From assembly GCF_011174675.1 (NCBI RefSeq), contig NZ_JAANIG010000038.1, forward strand, positions 1-38,431: a stretch of 38,431 bases of DNA, given 5' to 3'. Made by a program: the position numbers and the translations under genes. The stretch's first letter is position 1, and each line of letters begins with the position of its first letter. The notes beneath the pieces were generated by a model. It ran no database searches. It had not been told where the DNA came from and was given only the letters and a program-made list of their open reading frames with translations. This document shows, piece by piece, positions 25,285 through 33,899 of this stretch. Source of the stretch: Perlabentimonas gracilis. Its GTDB lineage: Bacteria; Bacteroidota; Bacteroidia; Bacteroidales; Tenuifilaceae.

Positions 25285-27105
25285 ATGCAAGCAATAATAC
25301 TAGCTGCCGGAATGGGCAAAAGGCTCAAAGAGCTAACAGACAACAACACTAAATGTATGGTTAAGGTAAATGGGGTTACCTTAATAGAGAGAATGCTTAA
25401 GCAACTTGATAACCTAAACTTATCTCAAATAATATTAGTAGTTGGATATAAGTCGAAGGAACTCATAGATTACATTTCTACTATCGAGATTAGGACTGAA
25501 ATAAAGTATATTAACAACGATATTTACTTTAAAACAAATAATATATACTCATTATTCCTTGCCCGAAACTATTTGCTAAAAGAAGACACACTTCTGTTAG
25601 AGTCAGATCTAATATTTGAAGACTCTGTTCTGAATAGATTAATAAATGAAGATTATCCAAGTCTTGCATTAGTAGCAAAATACGAGGGATGGATGGATGG
25701 TACCGTTGTCACTCTTGACAAAGAAAAAAACATCCTGAGTTTCCTTGACAAAAAACATTTTAAGTTTGAGAATATAAAAGACTATTACAAAACAGTCAAC
25801 ATCTACAAGTTCAGTAAAGCTTTCTCAAACTCTCATTACGTACCATTCTTGGAAGCGTACAGCAAAGCCCTAGGGGACAATGAATATTATGAACAAGTGC
25901 TTAAAGTAATAACTCTTCTAGAGAAACCTGAAATAAAAGCTTCTGTCTTAAAGGATGAGGCTTGGTATGAAATTGATGATATGCAAGATTTAGATATAGC
26001 AGAATCAATTTTCACTAACTCAACACAAGACAAACTTGCAAAATTTCAAAATCGATATGGTGGTTATTGGAGATACCCCAAGTTAATCGATTTCTGTTAT
26101 TTAGTTAACCCATTCTACCCCACGCCAAAATTGCTCGATGAAATTAAAGCAAATTTTGAACGATTAATTTGCGAGTACCCCTCTGGAATGAATGTGAATA
26201 GTTTACTTGCAGCAAAATATTTTGGTTTAAAAAAAGAGTATGTAGCAGTGGGTAATGGAGCTGCTGAGTTAATTAAATCCATAACGCAATACATTAAGGG
26301 TAACATTGGAATTTCTTTACCAACATTCGAAGAGTATCCTAACAGACTAAACAAAGAAAACATTGTTTCTTTTATACCCAGTAATAAAAACTTTTCGTAT
26401 ACGGCTCAAGATCTTATTAGCTATTTTAATGATAAAGATATAAGTGCTCTTATTCTAATAAACCCAGACAATCCCTCTGGTAACTTTATTAGTAAAAATA
26501 ATGTTTTAACTATACTTGAGTGGGCAAAAGAAAAAGGAATCTTCTTAATTGTTGACGAATCATTTGTTGACTTCGCTGAGTTGGATGTTGAAGAAACCTT
26601 TTTGAAAGAAGAAGACCTGAAGGATAACCCAAATCTTATTGTAATAAAAAGCATTTCAAAGTCATACGGTGTGCCAGGTCTTCGGTTAGGGGTTATTGCA
26701 AGTTCTGATTTAAATTTGATTAACTTCATAAAAAAAGATGTTGCGATATGGAACATTAACTCCTTCGCGGAATTCTATTTGCAGATTTTCGAAAAGTATA
26801 AAGGTGATTTTGAAAATGGAATAGTTGAATTTAAAAAAGTAAGAAGAAAGTATTTCGAAGATCTTTCCACCATTAATAACTTGAGAGTTATTCCTTCTCA
26901 TGCAAATTATATACTTTGCGAAATACTGGGCGGAAAAACAGCAACAGAAGTAGCTGAAGAACTGCTTGACAAACATTTCTTACTTATAAAAGACCTTTCA
27001 AAGAAAAAAGGTTTTGATGGCGAATACATTAGAGTTGCTGTAAAGAGCATTAATGAAAACAATCGACTGATTGAAGCGTTAAATCAAATTTTAGAAACAA
27101 GATGA
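25285..27105 (+). CDS. Bifunctional protein: LicC-like nucleotidyltransferase fused to a HisC/CobD-like PLP enzyme
   Basis: This 606-residue two-domain fusion has an N-terminal half (about 1-240), a sugar/phosphocholine-type nucleotidyltransferase. It shows IILAAGMGKRLKELT, KTNNIYSLFLAR, a metal-binding Asp108 in LESDLIF and a second metal site in EIDDMQDLD (residues 229-237), as in LicC phosphocholine cytidylyltransferase. The C-terminal half (about 255-606) is a fold-type I PLP enzyme. It has GNGAAELIKSI, NPDNPSGNFIS, VDESFVDF and the Schiff-base Lys459 in SISKSYGVPGLRLG, closest to histidinol-phosphate aminotransferase and CobD-like decarboxylases. Relatives of each half act on small phospho-amino alcohols (for example serinol phosphate or ethanolamine phosphate in Campylobacter). 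Fusion suggests that one half makes the phosphate ester and the other CTP-activates it. PntC (aminoethylphosphonate) is an alternative model, but no PEP mutase is present. Confidence 0.85.
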   Translation: MQAIILAAGMGKRLKELTDNNTKCMVKVNGVTLIERMLKQLDNLNLSQIILVVGYKSKELIDYISTIEIRTEIKYINNDIYFKTNNIYSLFLARNYLLKEDTLLLESDLIFEDSVLNRLINEDYPSLALVAKYEGWMDGTVVTLDKEKNILSFLDKKHFKFENIKDYYKTVNIYKFSKAFSNSHYVPFLEAYSKALGDNEYYEQVLKVITLLEKPEIKASVLKDEAWYEIDDMQDLDIAESIFTNSTQDKLAKFQNRYGGYWRYPKLIDFCYLVNPFYPTPKLLDEIKANFERLICEYPSGMNVNSLLAAKYFGLKKEYVAVGNGAAELIKSITQYIKGNIGISLPTFEEYPNRLNKENIVSFIPSNKNFSYTAQDLISYFNDKDISALILINPDNPSGNFISKNNVLTILEWAKEKGIFLIVDESFVDFAELDVEETFLKEEDLKDNPNLIVIKSISKSYGVPGLRLGVIASSDLNLINFIKKDVAIWNINSFAEFYLQIFEKYKGDFENGIVEFKKVRRKYFEDLSTINNLRVIPSHANYILCEILGGKTATEVAEELLDKHFLLIKDLSKKKGFDGEYIRVAVKSINENNRLIEALNQILETR

Positions 27106-28232
27106 ACAATTCAGGTAATTCAAAAAAACATATTTGCATCATTGGTGGAGGTAATATTGGCACACTTCTTTTTTCAGACTTATTGTTGAACGAGAATGCA
27201 AAAGTTAGTTTACTTACCTCCAAGCCAGAGATTTGGAGTGAAAAAATAAAAGTATACAATAACAAAGGTGTTATAGTATCCGAGATTTTTTCTGGTAATA
27301 TTAGCAATAATCCATCCGAAATAATTCCTTATGCAGATATTATTATCTCAACCCTACCTTCAAATGTCTTTCCTGAATATTTTAAAACAATTAAAAATAA
27401 AATTAAACAGGGTGCATGGCTAGGCTTTATGCCTGGAAGTGGTGGAGTTGAGTTTATATGTAAAGAATTATTTGAGAAGGATTGTGTTATCTTTGGATTT
27501 CAGAGGGTACATGGTATAGCGAGAATTAGAGAATATGGGAGTTCAGTTTATGATTTAGGCAAAAAAAAGGAACTTTATTTGGGTGTTATTCCTAACAAAA
27601 TGACGAATGATGTTTGTTTAACCATACAAGAACTAATTAGAATTAAATGTACTCCTTTGGCAAATTATTTAAACGTTACGTTAACTCCATCAAATCCAAT
27701 TCTACACACAACTAGATTATATTCAATATTTAAATCCTATAAAGAAGGAATATATTGGGATAAACAACTTAACTTCTATGAAGATTGGACAAATGAATCT
27801 TCAGAAATATTACTAAAGTGCGATAATGAACTCCAACTTATACTTAAAAAATTATCACAAATTAATTTAGATGGCATAAAACCACTTAGTATTCATTATG
27901 AATCTAATACGCCAAGTGAATTAACAAATAAAATAAGAAGTATTGATGCCTTTAAGGGTATAAGAACTCCAATGGTTGAAACAGAATTTGGTTTTATTCC
28001 TGATTTCAATTCTCGTTACTTTACTGAAGATTTCCTTTTTGGATTAAATATTATTAAAGCTTTTGCTGAGATTATCTTACTTGACACACCAAACATTGAT
28101 ATGGTTTTAAAATGGTTTGAAATTGCAACAAAGCAACCCGTATTTAATAAAACTGGAGATCTAATATATAATTTACCTAAAAAATATGGGGTTAAGTCGA
28201 TTAATGACATCATAGAGTATTATGGTAAATAA
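27102..28232 (+). CDS. Opine dehydrogenase-like NAD(P)-dependent oxidoreductase
   Basis: A 376-residue enzyme with an N-terminal Rossmann fold (ICIIGGGNIGTLLF, residues 11-24; ADIIISTLPSNVFPEYF) and a C-terminal helical domain. That domain holds the octopine/nopaline dehydrogenase hallmark SNPILHTTRLY, in which His202 is the expected catalytic His. Opine dehydrogenases reductively join an amine to an alpha-keto acid. The gene overlaps the fusion gene by 4 nt (ATGA), so the two are translationally coupled, which argues for one pathway. A substrate made by the fusion protein, such as an amino-alcohol phosphate, or its CDP ester, is the natural suspect. A ketopantoate-reductase-like role is a less likely alternative because of the His motif. 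Confidence 0.8.
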   Translation: MNNSGNSKKHICIIGGGNIGTLLFSDLLLNENAKVSLLTSKPEIWSEKIKVYNNKGVIVSEIFSGNISNNPSEIIPYADIIISTLPSNVFPEYFKTIKNKIKQGAWLGFMPGSGGVEFICKELFEKDCVIFGFQRVHGIARIREYGSSVYDLGKKKELYLGVIPNKMTNDVCLTIQELIRIKCTPLANYLNVTLTPSNPILHTTRLYSIFKSYKEGIYWDKQLNFYEDWTNESSEILLKCDNELQLILKKLSQINLDGIKPLSIHYESNTPSELTNKIRSIDAFKGIRTPMVETEFGFIPDFNSRYFTEDFLFGLNIIKAFAEIILLDTPNIDMVLKWFEIATKQPVFNKTGDLIYNLPKKYGVKSINDIIEYYGK

Positions 28233-28300
28233 CTTAAGTACATTTTATCTATTGAAATAGTTCTTCTAATAGTTTATAAATAACGATACAACCCCACTGT

Positions 28301-29335
28301 ATGAAAATAATAATGTTTTTAATATTATTAACTATAAGTTTAACAGGGTGCAAAAAAAACGAAATTTCAATACCCCCAGCTAATCAAGTAAAATCCATTG
28401 TTGATTATTCAAATAATTATGACACACTTTATTTCCAGAACATAGAATATATTTTGTATAACCCCTATAAGAAATCAGGAAATCTTGAGCTAAAAGGTTC
28501 AATGCATAATCACACCAACAATTCAGCCCCGGTTGATGGTTACGGATCTGGCGATCCCGTGTGGGTTGCTAAAAAACTTAGAGACGAAGGGAATTTCGAT
28601 TTTTACACCTTTACAGACCACAACTTTATCACTCCAGACCCTGAGATTGGAGATATTATATGGATGGGTGCGGCGATTGAAGATACTAAAAATGGACACC
28701 ATATTTGTGCATACAATTTACCAACTTATAAATATATTGACAAAGGCGAAAATCTATTTGATATTCTAAATTACTACAACAGCATAGGTGCCTTTACCAG
28801 TGTAGCACACCCAAACTGGAAATACACCTATTTAAAAGCTGAAACTGCGAATAAAATATCTAAACTCCATTTTATGGAGGTACTAGTACCAAACGATACA
28901 AAGGGTCATAGGTGTTTAGATGTTCTTAGGTCAAATGGATTAATAACCTTCTCATTAGGCGTAGACGATTTTCATTATAATGAGGAATGGGAAAACCCCA
29001 ATCGCTATTTTAATAAATCATGGATTATCGCTTTTGCTGAAGAAAAGGAGAAAACAAGTATTTGGAAATCTCTGCTTAGCGGTTCATTCTATGTTACAAA
29101 TGGGCCCGCAATAAAAATATCATTTAATAATGGAATTTTAAATATTAAATCAAATACAGAAAGTACTGTATCATACATCAGTTACACGTTGGATGGTATC
29201 CAAGACACCATATCCATAAACTATACATTTGACGCTTCATACAATTGGTCTAATAATTTACTATGGGTTAGAGCCGAAGTTATAAATAGTAATGGAATAG
29301 CATTCACCCAAGCAATTCATCTTGTTGAGGATTAA
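28301..29335 (+). CDS. Lipoprotein with PHP-type metallohydrolase domain
   Basis: This 344-residue protein opens with a lipoprotein signal (hydrophobic MFLILLTISLTGC, lipobox LTGC with Cys17). After a short linker comes a PHP-like domain: HNHT with His69 and His71, DFYTFTDHNF, SVAHPNW and LGVDDFHYNEE, which would supply the metal-binding residues of a phosphoesterase. It resembles the CehA/McbA branch of PHP proteins. The C-terminal about 90 residues look like a beta-sandwich. It would act in the periplasm or on the outer membrane, unlike the cytoplasmic PHP tyrosine phosphatases of capsule loci (CpsB type). It may trim a phosphodiester on the glycan or remove excess modification; that is inference. 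Confidence 0.8.
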   Translation: MKIIMFLILLTISLTGCKKNEISIPPANQVKSIVDYSNNYDTLYFQNIEYILYNPYKKSGNLELKGSMHNHTNNSAPVDGYGSGDPVWVAKKLRDEGNFDFYTFTDHNFITPDPEIGDIIWMGAAIEDTKNGHHICAYNLPTYKYIDKGENLFDILNYYNSIGAFTSVAHPNWKYTYLKAETANKISKLHFMEVLVPNDTKGHRCLDVLRSNGLITFSLGVDDFHYNEEWENPNRYFNKSWIIAFAEEKEKTSIWKSLLSGSFYVTNGPAIKISFNNGILNIKSNTESTVSYISYTLDGIQDTISINYTFDASYNWSNNLLWVRAEVINSNGIAFTQAIHLVED

Positions 29336-29348
29336 ACTCCAAAAAGAA

Positions 29349-30791
29349 ATGTCTAATTCTCTAAAAGAAAAAGCAACAAGGGGCATGCTTTGGAGCGCAG
29401 TAGATAGATTTGCTGCACAGGGAACGCAATTTATTATTAGCATAGTACTTGCGCGGCTACTGATGCCCGAAGATTTTGGGCTAATTGGTATGCTAACCAT
29501 TTTTATTACTTTGTCCCAAAGTTTCGTTGATAGCGGGATGGGCTCTGGCCTAATACAAAAGAAGAACCGAACAGATGTAGACTTCTCCACGGTTTTCCTA
29601 TTTAACATTGGTGTTAGTCTGTTTTTTTATCTAGTACTTTATTTTTCTGCACCATTAATCGCAAGTTTTTACGATAGGCCAGAGTTAATAATACTTACCC
29701 GTGTACTGAGTTTAAATATTATAATTAATTCGTTAGCCATTGTTCAACGATCTAGGCTATCTATTAATGTTGATTTTAAGACCTTTGCAAAGGTAAACAC
29801 CTTATCAATAGTTATAAGTGGTGCCATTGCAATAGGCATTGCATATAAGGGCTTTGGTGTTTGGGCTCTTGTTGCACAAAATTTACTAAACGCAGGCATT
29901 TCAGTTATTCTCTTTTGGTGGTTTAGCCGTTGGACGATTTCCTTAAAGTTTTCAAGTAATTCATTTAAGCAATTGTTTTCTTATGGTTCAAAGCTTCTAA
30001 TTGCCAGTTTATACTCTCGCTCATTGAATGAAATTTACAACGCAGTAATAGGGCGCGTTTATAGTGCTGAATCCTTAGGCTTTTACACAAACGCAAAAAA
30101 ACTCTCCGACGCAACGGCGTTCACTATTACAAGCATTTTACAACAGGTTACCTTCCCAATACTATCATCGTTACAGGACGATAAGGACAGGCTTGTCTCG
30201 GTCTATAGCCGTTTGATTCGTATGACAGCATTCTTTATAATACCACTAATGACGCTGTTTGCATTACTTGCAGATCCTTTTATTCGCTTATTGCTTACAG
30301 ACAAATGGGAAGCGGCAATTCCATTGTTACAGTGGTTGTGTTTTGCAAGGATAGTTACGCCAATAAGCGCTGTTAATATGAGCATTCTAAATGCTGTAGG
30401 TAGGTCTGATCTGTTTCTAAAAGTTGACCTATCCAAACTGCCAATGATAGTTATTGCCTTAATAATAACAATACCTTTAGGAGTTAAGGCAATGGTAATT
30501 GGAAGTGTTGTAACTTCTCTAATTTCATTTTTTATTAATGCATATATGCCGGGAAAGTTGTTTGGGTATGGTGCTTTCCGTCAATTACGAGATATTTTGC
30601 CAGTAATACTATCAACGGGGATTATGGCAATAGTTGTCTATCTTTCAATATTTTTCATCGATTTAGAATTTCTTAAATTACTTATTGGAGGAATAACTGG
30701 TATATTATTTTATATATTAATTAGTTACTTTTTAAAATTAGATGAATTAGGAGAAGTCCTTATTATATTGAAAAAACTGAAAAAAAGTTAA
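29349..30791 (+). CDS. wzx: Oligosaccharide-lipid flippase (Wzx, MOP family)
   Basis: This protein has 480 residues from the ATG at 29349; a TTG at 29322 overlaps the previous gene and is disfavoured. It has about 12-14 membrane segments and the family opening LKEKATRGMLWSAVDRFAAQGTQFIISIVLARLLMPEDFGLIGM, typical of the PST/TuaB-like polysaccharide transporters. Further conserved pieces are SFVDSGMGSGLIQKK and IGRVYSAESLGFYTNAKKL. It would flip the undecaprenyl-linked repeat unit to the periplasmic face for polymerisation. Base composition is slightly richer in GC than the neighbouring glycosyltransferases. Confidence 0.92.
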   Translation: MSNSLKEKATRGMLWSAVDRFAAQGTQFIISIVLARLLMPEDFGLIGMLTIFITLSQSFVDSGMGSGLIQKKNRTDVDFSTVFLFNIGVSLFFYLVLYFSAPLIASFYDRPELIILTRVLSLNIIINSLAIVQRSRLSINVDFKTFAKVNTLSIVISGAIAIGIAYKGFGVWALVAQNLLNAGISVILFWWFSRWTISLKFSSNSFKQLFSYGSKLLIASLYSRSLNEIYNAVIGRVYSAESLGFYTNAKKLSDATAFTITSILQQVTFPILSSLQDDKDRLVSVYSRLIRMTAFFIIPLMTLFALLADPFIRLLLTDKWEAAIPLLQWLCFARIVTPISAVNMSILNAVGRSDLFLKVDLSKLPMIVIALIITIPLGVKAMVIGSVVTSLISFFINAYMPGKLFGYGAFRQLRDILPVILSTGIMAIVVYLSIFFIDLEFLKLLIGGITGILFYILISYFLKLDELGEVLIILKKLKKS

Positions 30792-30856
30792 AATTATGCA
30801 AATGACTAATTATATATTGTTTACTTAATTTTATTGCTAATATCAAAACAACTTTA

Positions 30857-31858
30857 ATGATGAACCGTCCACTTGTAAGTGTTTGTGTAATTACGTATAA
30901 CTCATCTACATACATTACAGAGACATTGAATAGCATAAAAAATCAAACTTATGCAAATATTGAGTTAGTAATTTCAGACGATTTCTCAACTGACAATACA
31001 GTTGCAATATGCAGTGATTGGATTTTAAATAATAAAGCAAGATTTGCGAATGTAAAGTTAATTACTTCAGATATTAACACAGGTACTTCTCTAAATCTAA
31101 ACAGAGGACTAAAAGGATCAAGTGGGGAATGGATCAAAATAATGGCTGGGGACGACTTATTATTCGATTACTCAATTATGCGTTTTATACAGTTTATCGA
31201 AAAAAACAATGAAAATGTTTGTGTAAGTAAACTGGAATTTTTTGGAAATGCCCAACGAGTAGAACAAAAGAAGCAATCCTATAATTTGTTTTATGATAAA
31301 TACTCTATCTTAAGTAAGCACGGAAAATATACTCTTCTTCTTAAGGAGTGTCTATTACCTATGCCGGGGTTGTTTATTTCAAAGAAAACATTAGAGGAAA
31401 TTAATTATATCGATGAAAACTACCCTTTTGCTGAAGAATGGCCCACATATCTCAACATCTTAGAAAAGGGAATAGATATACCATACATTGATGAAATGTT
31501 GGTCCGGTATCGCTGTGCTGAAGACTCATTAAGTAGTATTATTAAAAATAAAACGGACAAGAGCATTAGTTATTCACCTGCAAGAAATAGAGTGTATTTA
31601 GATTCATTCCGTTACTTCAACGACTACAGAAAAAGAAGACTCATTAAAAATAAAATGTACGTTCAGGTGTGGAATCAAGTATTAAACTATAAAATGGCAA
31701 AGATTCGATTAAAACCAAATCTGGGCAAATTTGACAAATTAAAAATGTTTTTTTTACGTTCAATATCAACTGAAACTTATAATAAAGCAATACAATACAT
31801 CGTAAGTGGCCAGATAAAATACTTAACAAATAGATTAATATTTTCAAACAAGAACTAA
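30857..31858 (+). CDS. Glycosyltransferase family 2 protein (first of three)
   Basis: A 333-residue cytoplasmic inverting GT-A enzyme; ATG codons at 30857 and 30860 are both possible starts. The N-terminal nucleotide-binding region reads PLVSVCVITYNSSTYITETLNSIKNQTY with VISDDFSTDNT, followed by NRGLKGSSGEWIKIMAGDDLL containing the metal-binding acidic pair. A C-terminal helical region follows (about 230-330). It has no long membrane segments. Donor and linkage cannot be predicted. It lies 65 nt after wzx and 9 nt before wzy. Confidence 0.9.
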   Translation: MMNRPLVSVCVITYNSSTYITETLNSIKNQTYANIELVISDDFSTDNTVAICSDWILNNKARFANVKLITSDINTGTSLNLNRGLKGSSGEWIKIMAGDDLLFDYSIMRFIQFIEKNNENVCVSKLEFFGNAQRVEQKKQSYNLFYDKYSILSKHGKYTLLLKECLLPMPGLFISKKTLEEINYIDENYPFAEEWPTYLNILEKGIDIPYIDEMLVRYRCAEDSLSSIIKNKTDKSISYSPARNRVYLDSFRYFNDYRKRRLIKNKMYVQVWNQVLNYKMAKIRLKPNLGKFDKLKMFFLRSISTETYNKAIQYIVSGQIKYLTNRLIFSNKN

Positions 31859-31867
31859 TTGACTTGG

Positions 31868-33082
31868 ATGAGAGCCTTACTGATTTTTATCATTTTTTTC
31901 ATAAATGTTTATAACCCGTTTCACCTTGCCCTTACCTTTGGCTTTAACATTGCTATATTTTTTTTTCTATCTATTTGCAAGTTTAGAAATGTAAAAGAAT
32001 TTGGGATTATAATAATCACAGCGACTATAGTTCTTATATGGCAAATTATTGTACTGATTGGTAATGATAGTTTTTCCTTTTTTTTAATTGGTAAATATTC
32101 ACGGATTTTGCTATCAACCTTACTTTTAGGCCTAATTATACCTAGTTTAAACCTCACATCAAACAAAATAATTAATATCTTATCAGCGATTCTCTTTTTG
32201 CACATTCTTGCAATTGGCCTTCAATTTGCCTTCCCTTCATTAGTAAAACCGATGGCTACAATTTTTAATTTTTACAGAGAGCCAGAGCTACTTGATTTGT
32301 TAAATTTAAGAAACTTAGGTTTAACAGGCTCATATGATTTTGCTGCATTACTCTCGGTATTCGGCATTTATGTGTTTTATCTTCAATACAAAATAAAAAA
32401 GAAGTTTCTATACTTAATCCTCTTCTCGTTAGCATTTATTAGTTGTCTAAGAATCTCTAGGGTGGCTATGATATTTGGATTTCTAACCTACGCCTATCTT
32501 TCGTTTAAATTAATTAGACAGACTAGTATTGTAAAAAAATTATTCATCATTCCATTTATAATTACTATATCAATCGTTATATTTAATATTGTGTTCCCAA
32601 TTATTGTAGGCTCTTTATCTTTTTTTAAAAACTCCTCGCTTAACAAAGGGTTCGATATTAGCACTGCCAACTATAGTAAATCAGACGAAAATCTTCTTCA
32701 AAAACATTTATTTTTTCCTGAAACAGTTTCTGGCATTATGTTCGGCTTAGGTATAGATGTTGAAGGAACAGATATTGGATATATTAGAACAATATTCTCT
32801 ATAGGAATTATTGGTCTAGCTATAATTCTTTTCCAACATTTGTTTATGCTTGTTAGGGTTATGCTAATAATGCAGAAAAAAATTCCAGAGGATCTGTATA
32901 CACTCATTAAAATTTTTGTTTTTTTCACAATAGCTCTTCTTATAATTAACTTTAAAATTTTACTATTATATAGCAGGGGTGCACATGAATTATTAATACT
33001 ACTATTTTTCTCTATTATAACAATCTACAATAAAAAAACTACAACTCTCATATTACCTGAACACAATCAAAATTATGCTTAA
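31868..33082 (+). CDS. wzy: O-antigen/capsule polymerase-like membrane protein (Wzy candidate)
   Basis: This very hydrophobic protein has 404 residues and about 10-12 predicted membrane helices. Helices are strung together from the first residue (LLIFIIFFINVYNPF), and a larger hydrophilic loop lies near 270-310. Wzy proteins share topology more than sequence, and no other polymerase candidate is present, so the assignment rests on topology, position between glycosyltransferases and presence of wzx and wzz. The ATG at 31868 is preferred; a TTG at 31859 immediately follows the stop of the previous gene. It overlaps the next gene by 8 nt. Confidence 0.75.
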   Translation: MRALLIFIIFFINVYNPFHLALTFGFNIAIFFFLSICKFRNVKEFGIIIITATIVLIWQIIVLIGNDSFSFFLIGKYSRILLSTLLLGLIIPSLNLTSNKIINILSAILFLHILAIGLQFAFPSLVKPMATIFNFYREPELLDLLNLRNLGLTGSYDFAALLSVFGIYVFYLQYKIKKKFLYLILFSLAFISCLRISRVAMIFGFLTYAYLSFKLIRQTSIVKKLFIIPFIITISIVIFNIVFPIIVGSLSFFKNSSLNKGFDISTANYSKSDENLLQKHLFFPETVSGIMFGLGIDVEGTDIGYIRTIFSIGIIGLAIILFQHLFMLVRVMLIMQKKIPEDLYTLIKIFVFFTIALLIINFKILLLYSRGAHELLILLFFSIITIYNKKTTTLILPEHNQNYA

Positions 33083-33899
33083 AAAGAAGGTGGCAATTAT
33101 TTGTGTGAATTATAACTCATACAGTGAACTCAATAAATACATTGCTTCAATTGACGAAGCTATTAACTACTGCGTAGATATTGATGTAGAGGTTTTTGTT
33201 GGTGACAACTCTACAGATAAATCATATATATATAGGGTTGACAATGCTGTTCAACTCCCTGTAAACATATTCCCCTATCATGAAAACCTTGGGTATATTG
33301 GGGCTGTCACAAGAGTTATTAAAGACATTGGCTACCCGAGTGTAAAGGGTTACGATTATGTTATCATCTCGAATGTTGATCTCACTTTAACAAAGTCATT
33401 CTTTAAAGATTTAAGTGGTTTAAATGAGAGTCCAGATACTGGTTGGATTGCTCCTAAAATATTTTCATTATCAGAGAATCGGGATAGAAACCCAAAAATA
33501 TTGATTCGACCTTCGCTTAAAAGAATTAATTTATTAATCCAGATGTATAGATTTCCATTACTATACAATCTCTACAATAAATATATCTATAAACATAGAA
33601 ATAAAAGCATTTCAAACCATTCAAGCAATTACATTTATGCAGGTCATGGATCATTTATGATCTTTACAAAAAAATTTATGGGAGTAAACGTGAATTTTGA
33701 GTTTCCCTCTTTCCTATTTGGTGAAGAAATATTTTTTGCCGAAATAGTGAGATCCTCAAATTTAAAAGTCTTATATGCTCCAAATATCATAGTGAATGAT
33801 AGCGACCATATCTCAACAAGCAAGTTAAAAAGAAAGATATACTGTAAGATGAATTATGAATCACTTAAAAAACTAAAAAACCTTTTTTTTAATGAATAA
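33075..33899 (+). CDS. Glycosyltransferase family 2 protein (rhamnosyltransferase-like, second of three)
   Basis: This 274-residue GT2 enzyme has VAIICVNYNSYSELNKYI, VFVGDNSTDKSY, ENLGYIGAVTRVI and ISNVDLTLTKSFF, a pattern seen in rhamnosyltransferase-type GT2 members (NYNS...DN(S/G)S...NxG...NxD). A later FLFGEEIFFAEIV carries a likely catalytic Glu. Given the rfbA-D genes, transfer of rhamnose is plausible but not proven. It overlaps both neighbours by 8 nt. Confidence 0.85.
   Translation: MLKKKVAIICVNYNSYSELNKYIASIDEAINYCVDIDVEVFVGDNSTDKSYIYRVDNAVQLPVNIFPYHENLGYIGAVTRVIKDIGYPSVKGYDYVIISNVDLTLTKSFFKDLSGLNESPDTGWIAPKIFSLSENRDRNPKILIRPSLKRINLLIQMYRFPLLYNLYNKYIYKHRNKSISNHSSNYIYAGHGSFMIFTKKFMGVNVNFEFPSFLFGEEIFFAEIVRSSNLKVLYAPNIIVNDSDHISTSKLKRKIYCKMNYESLKKLKNLFFNE

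Noticed and set aside
25285-27105. Fusion protein as a PntC-type aminoethylphosphonate enzyme
   Set aside because: No PEP mutase or phosphonopyruvate decarboxylase gene is in the locus, so phosphonate supply is not supported, though it cannot be excluded from elsewhere in the genome.
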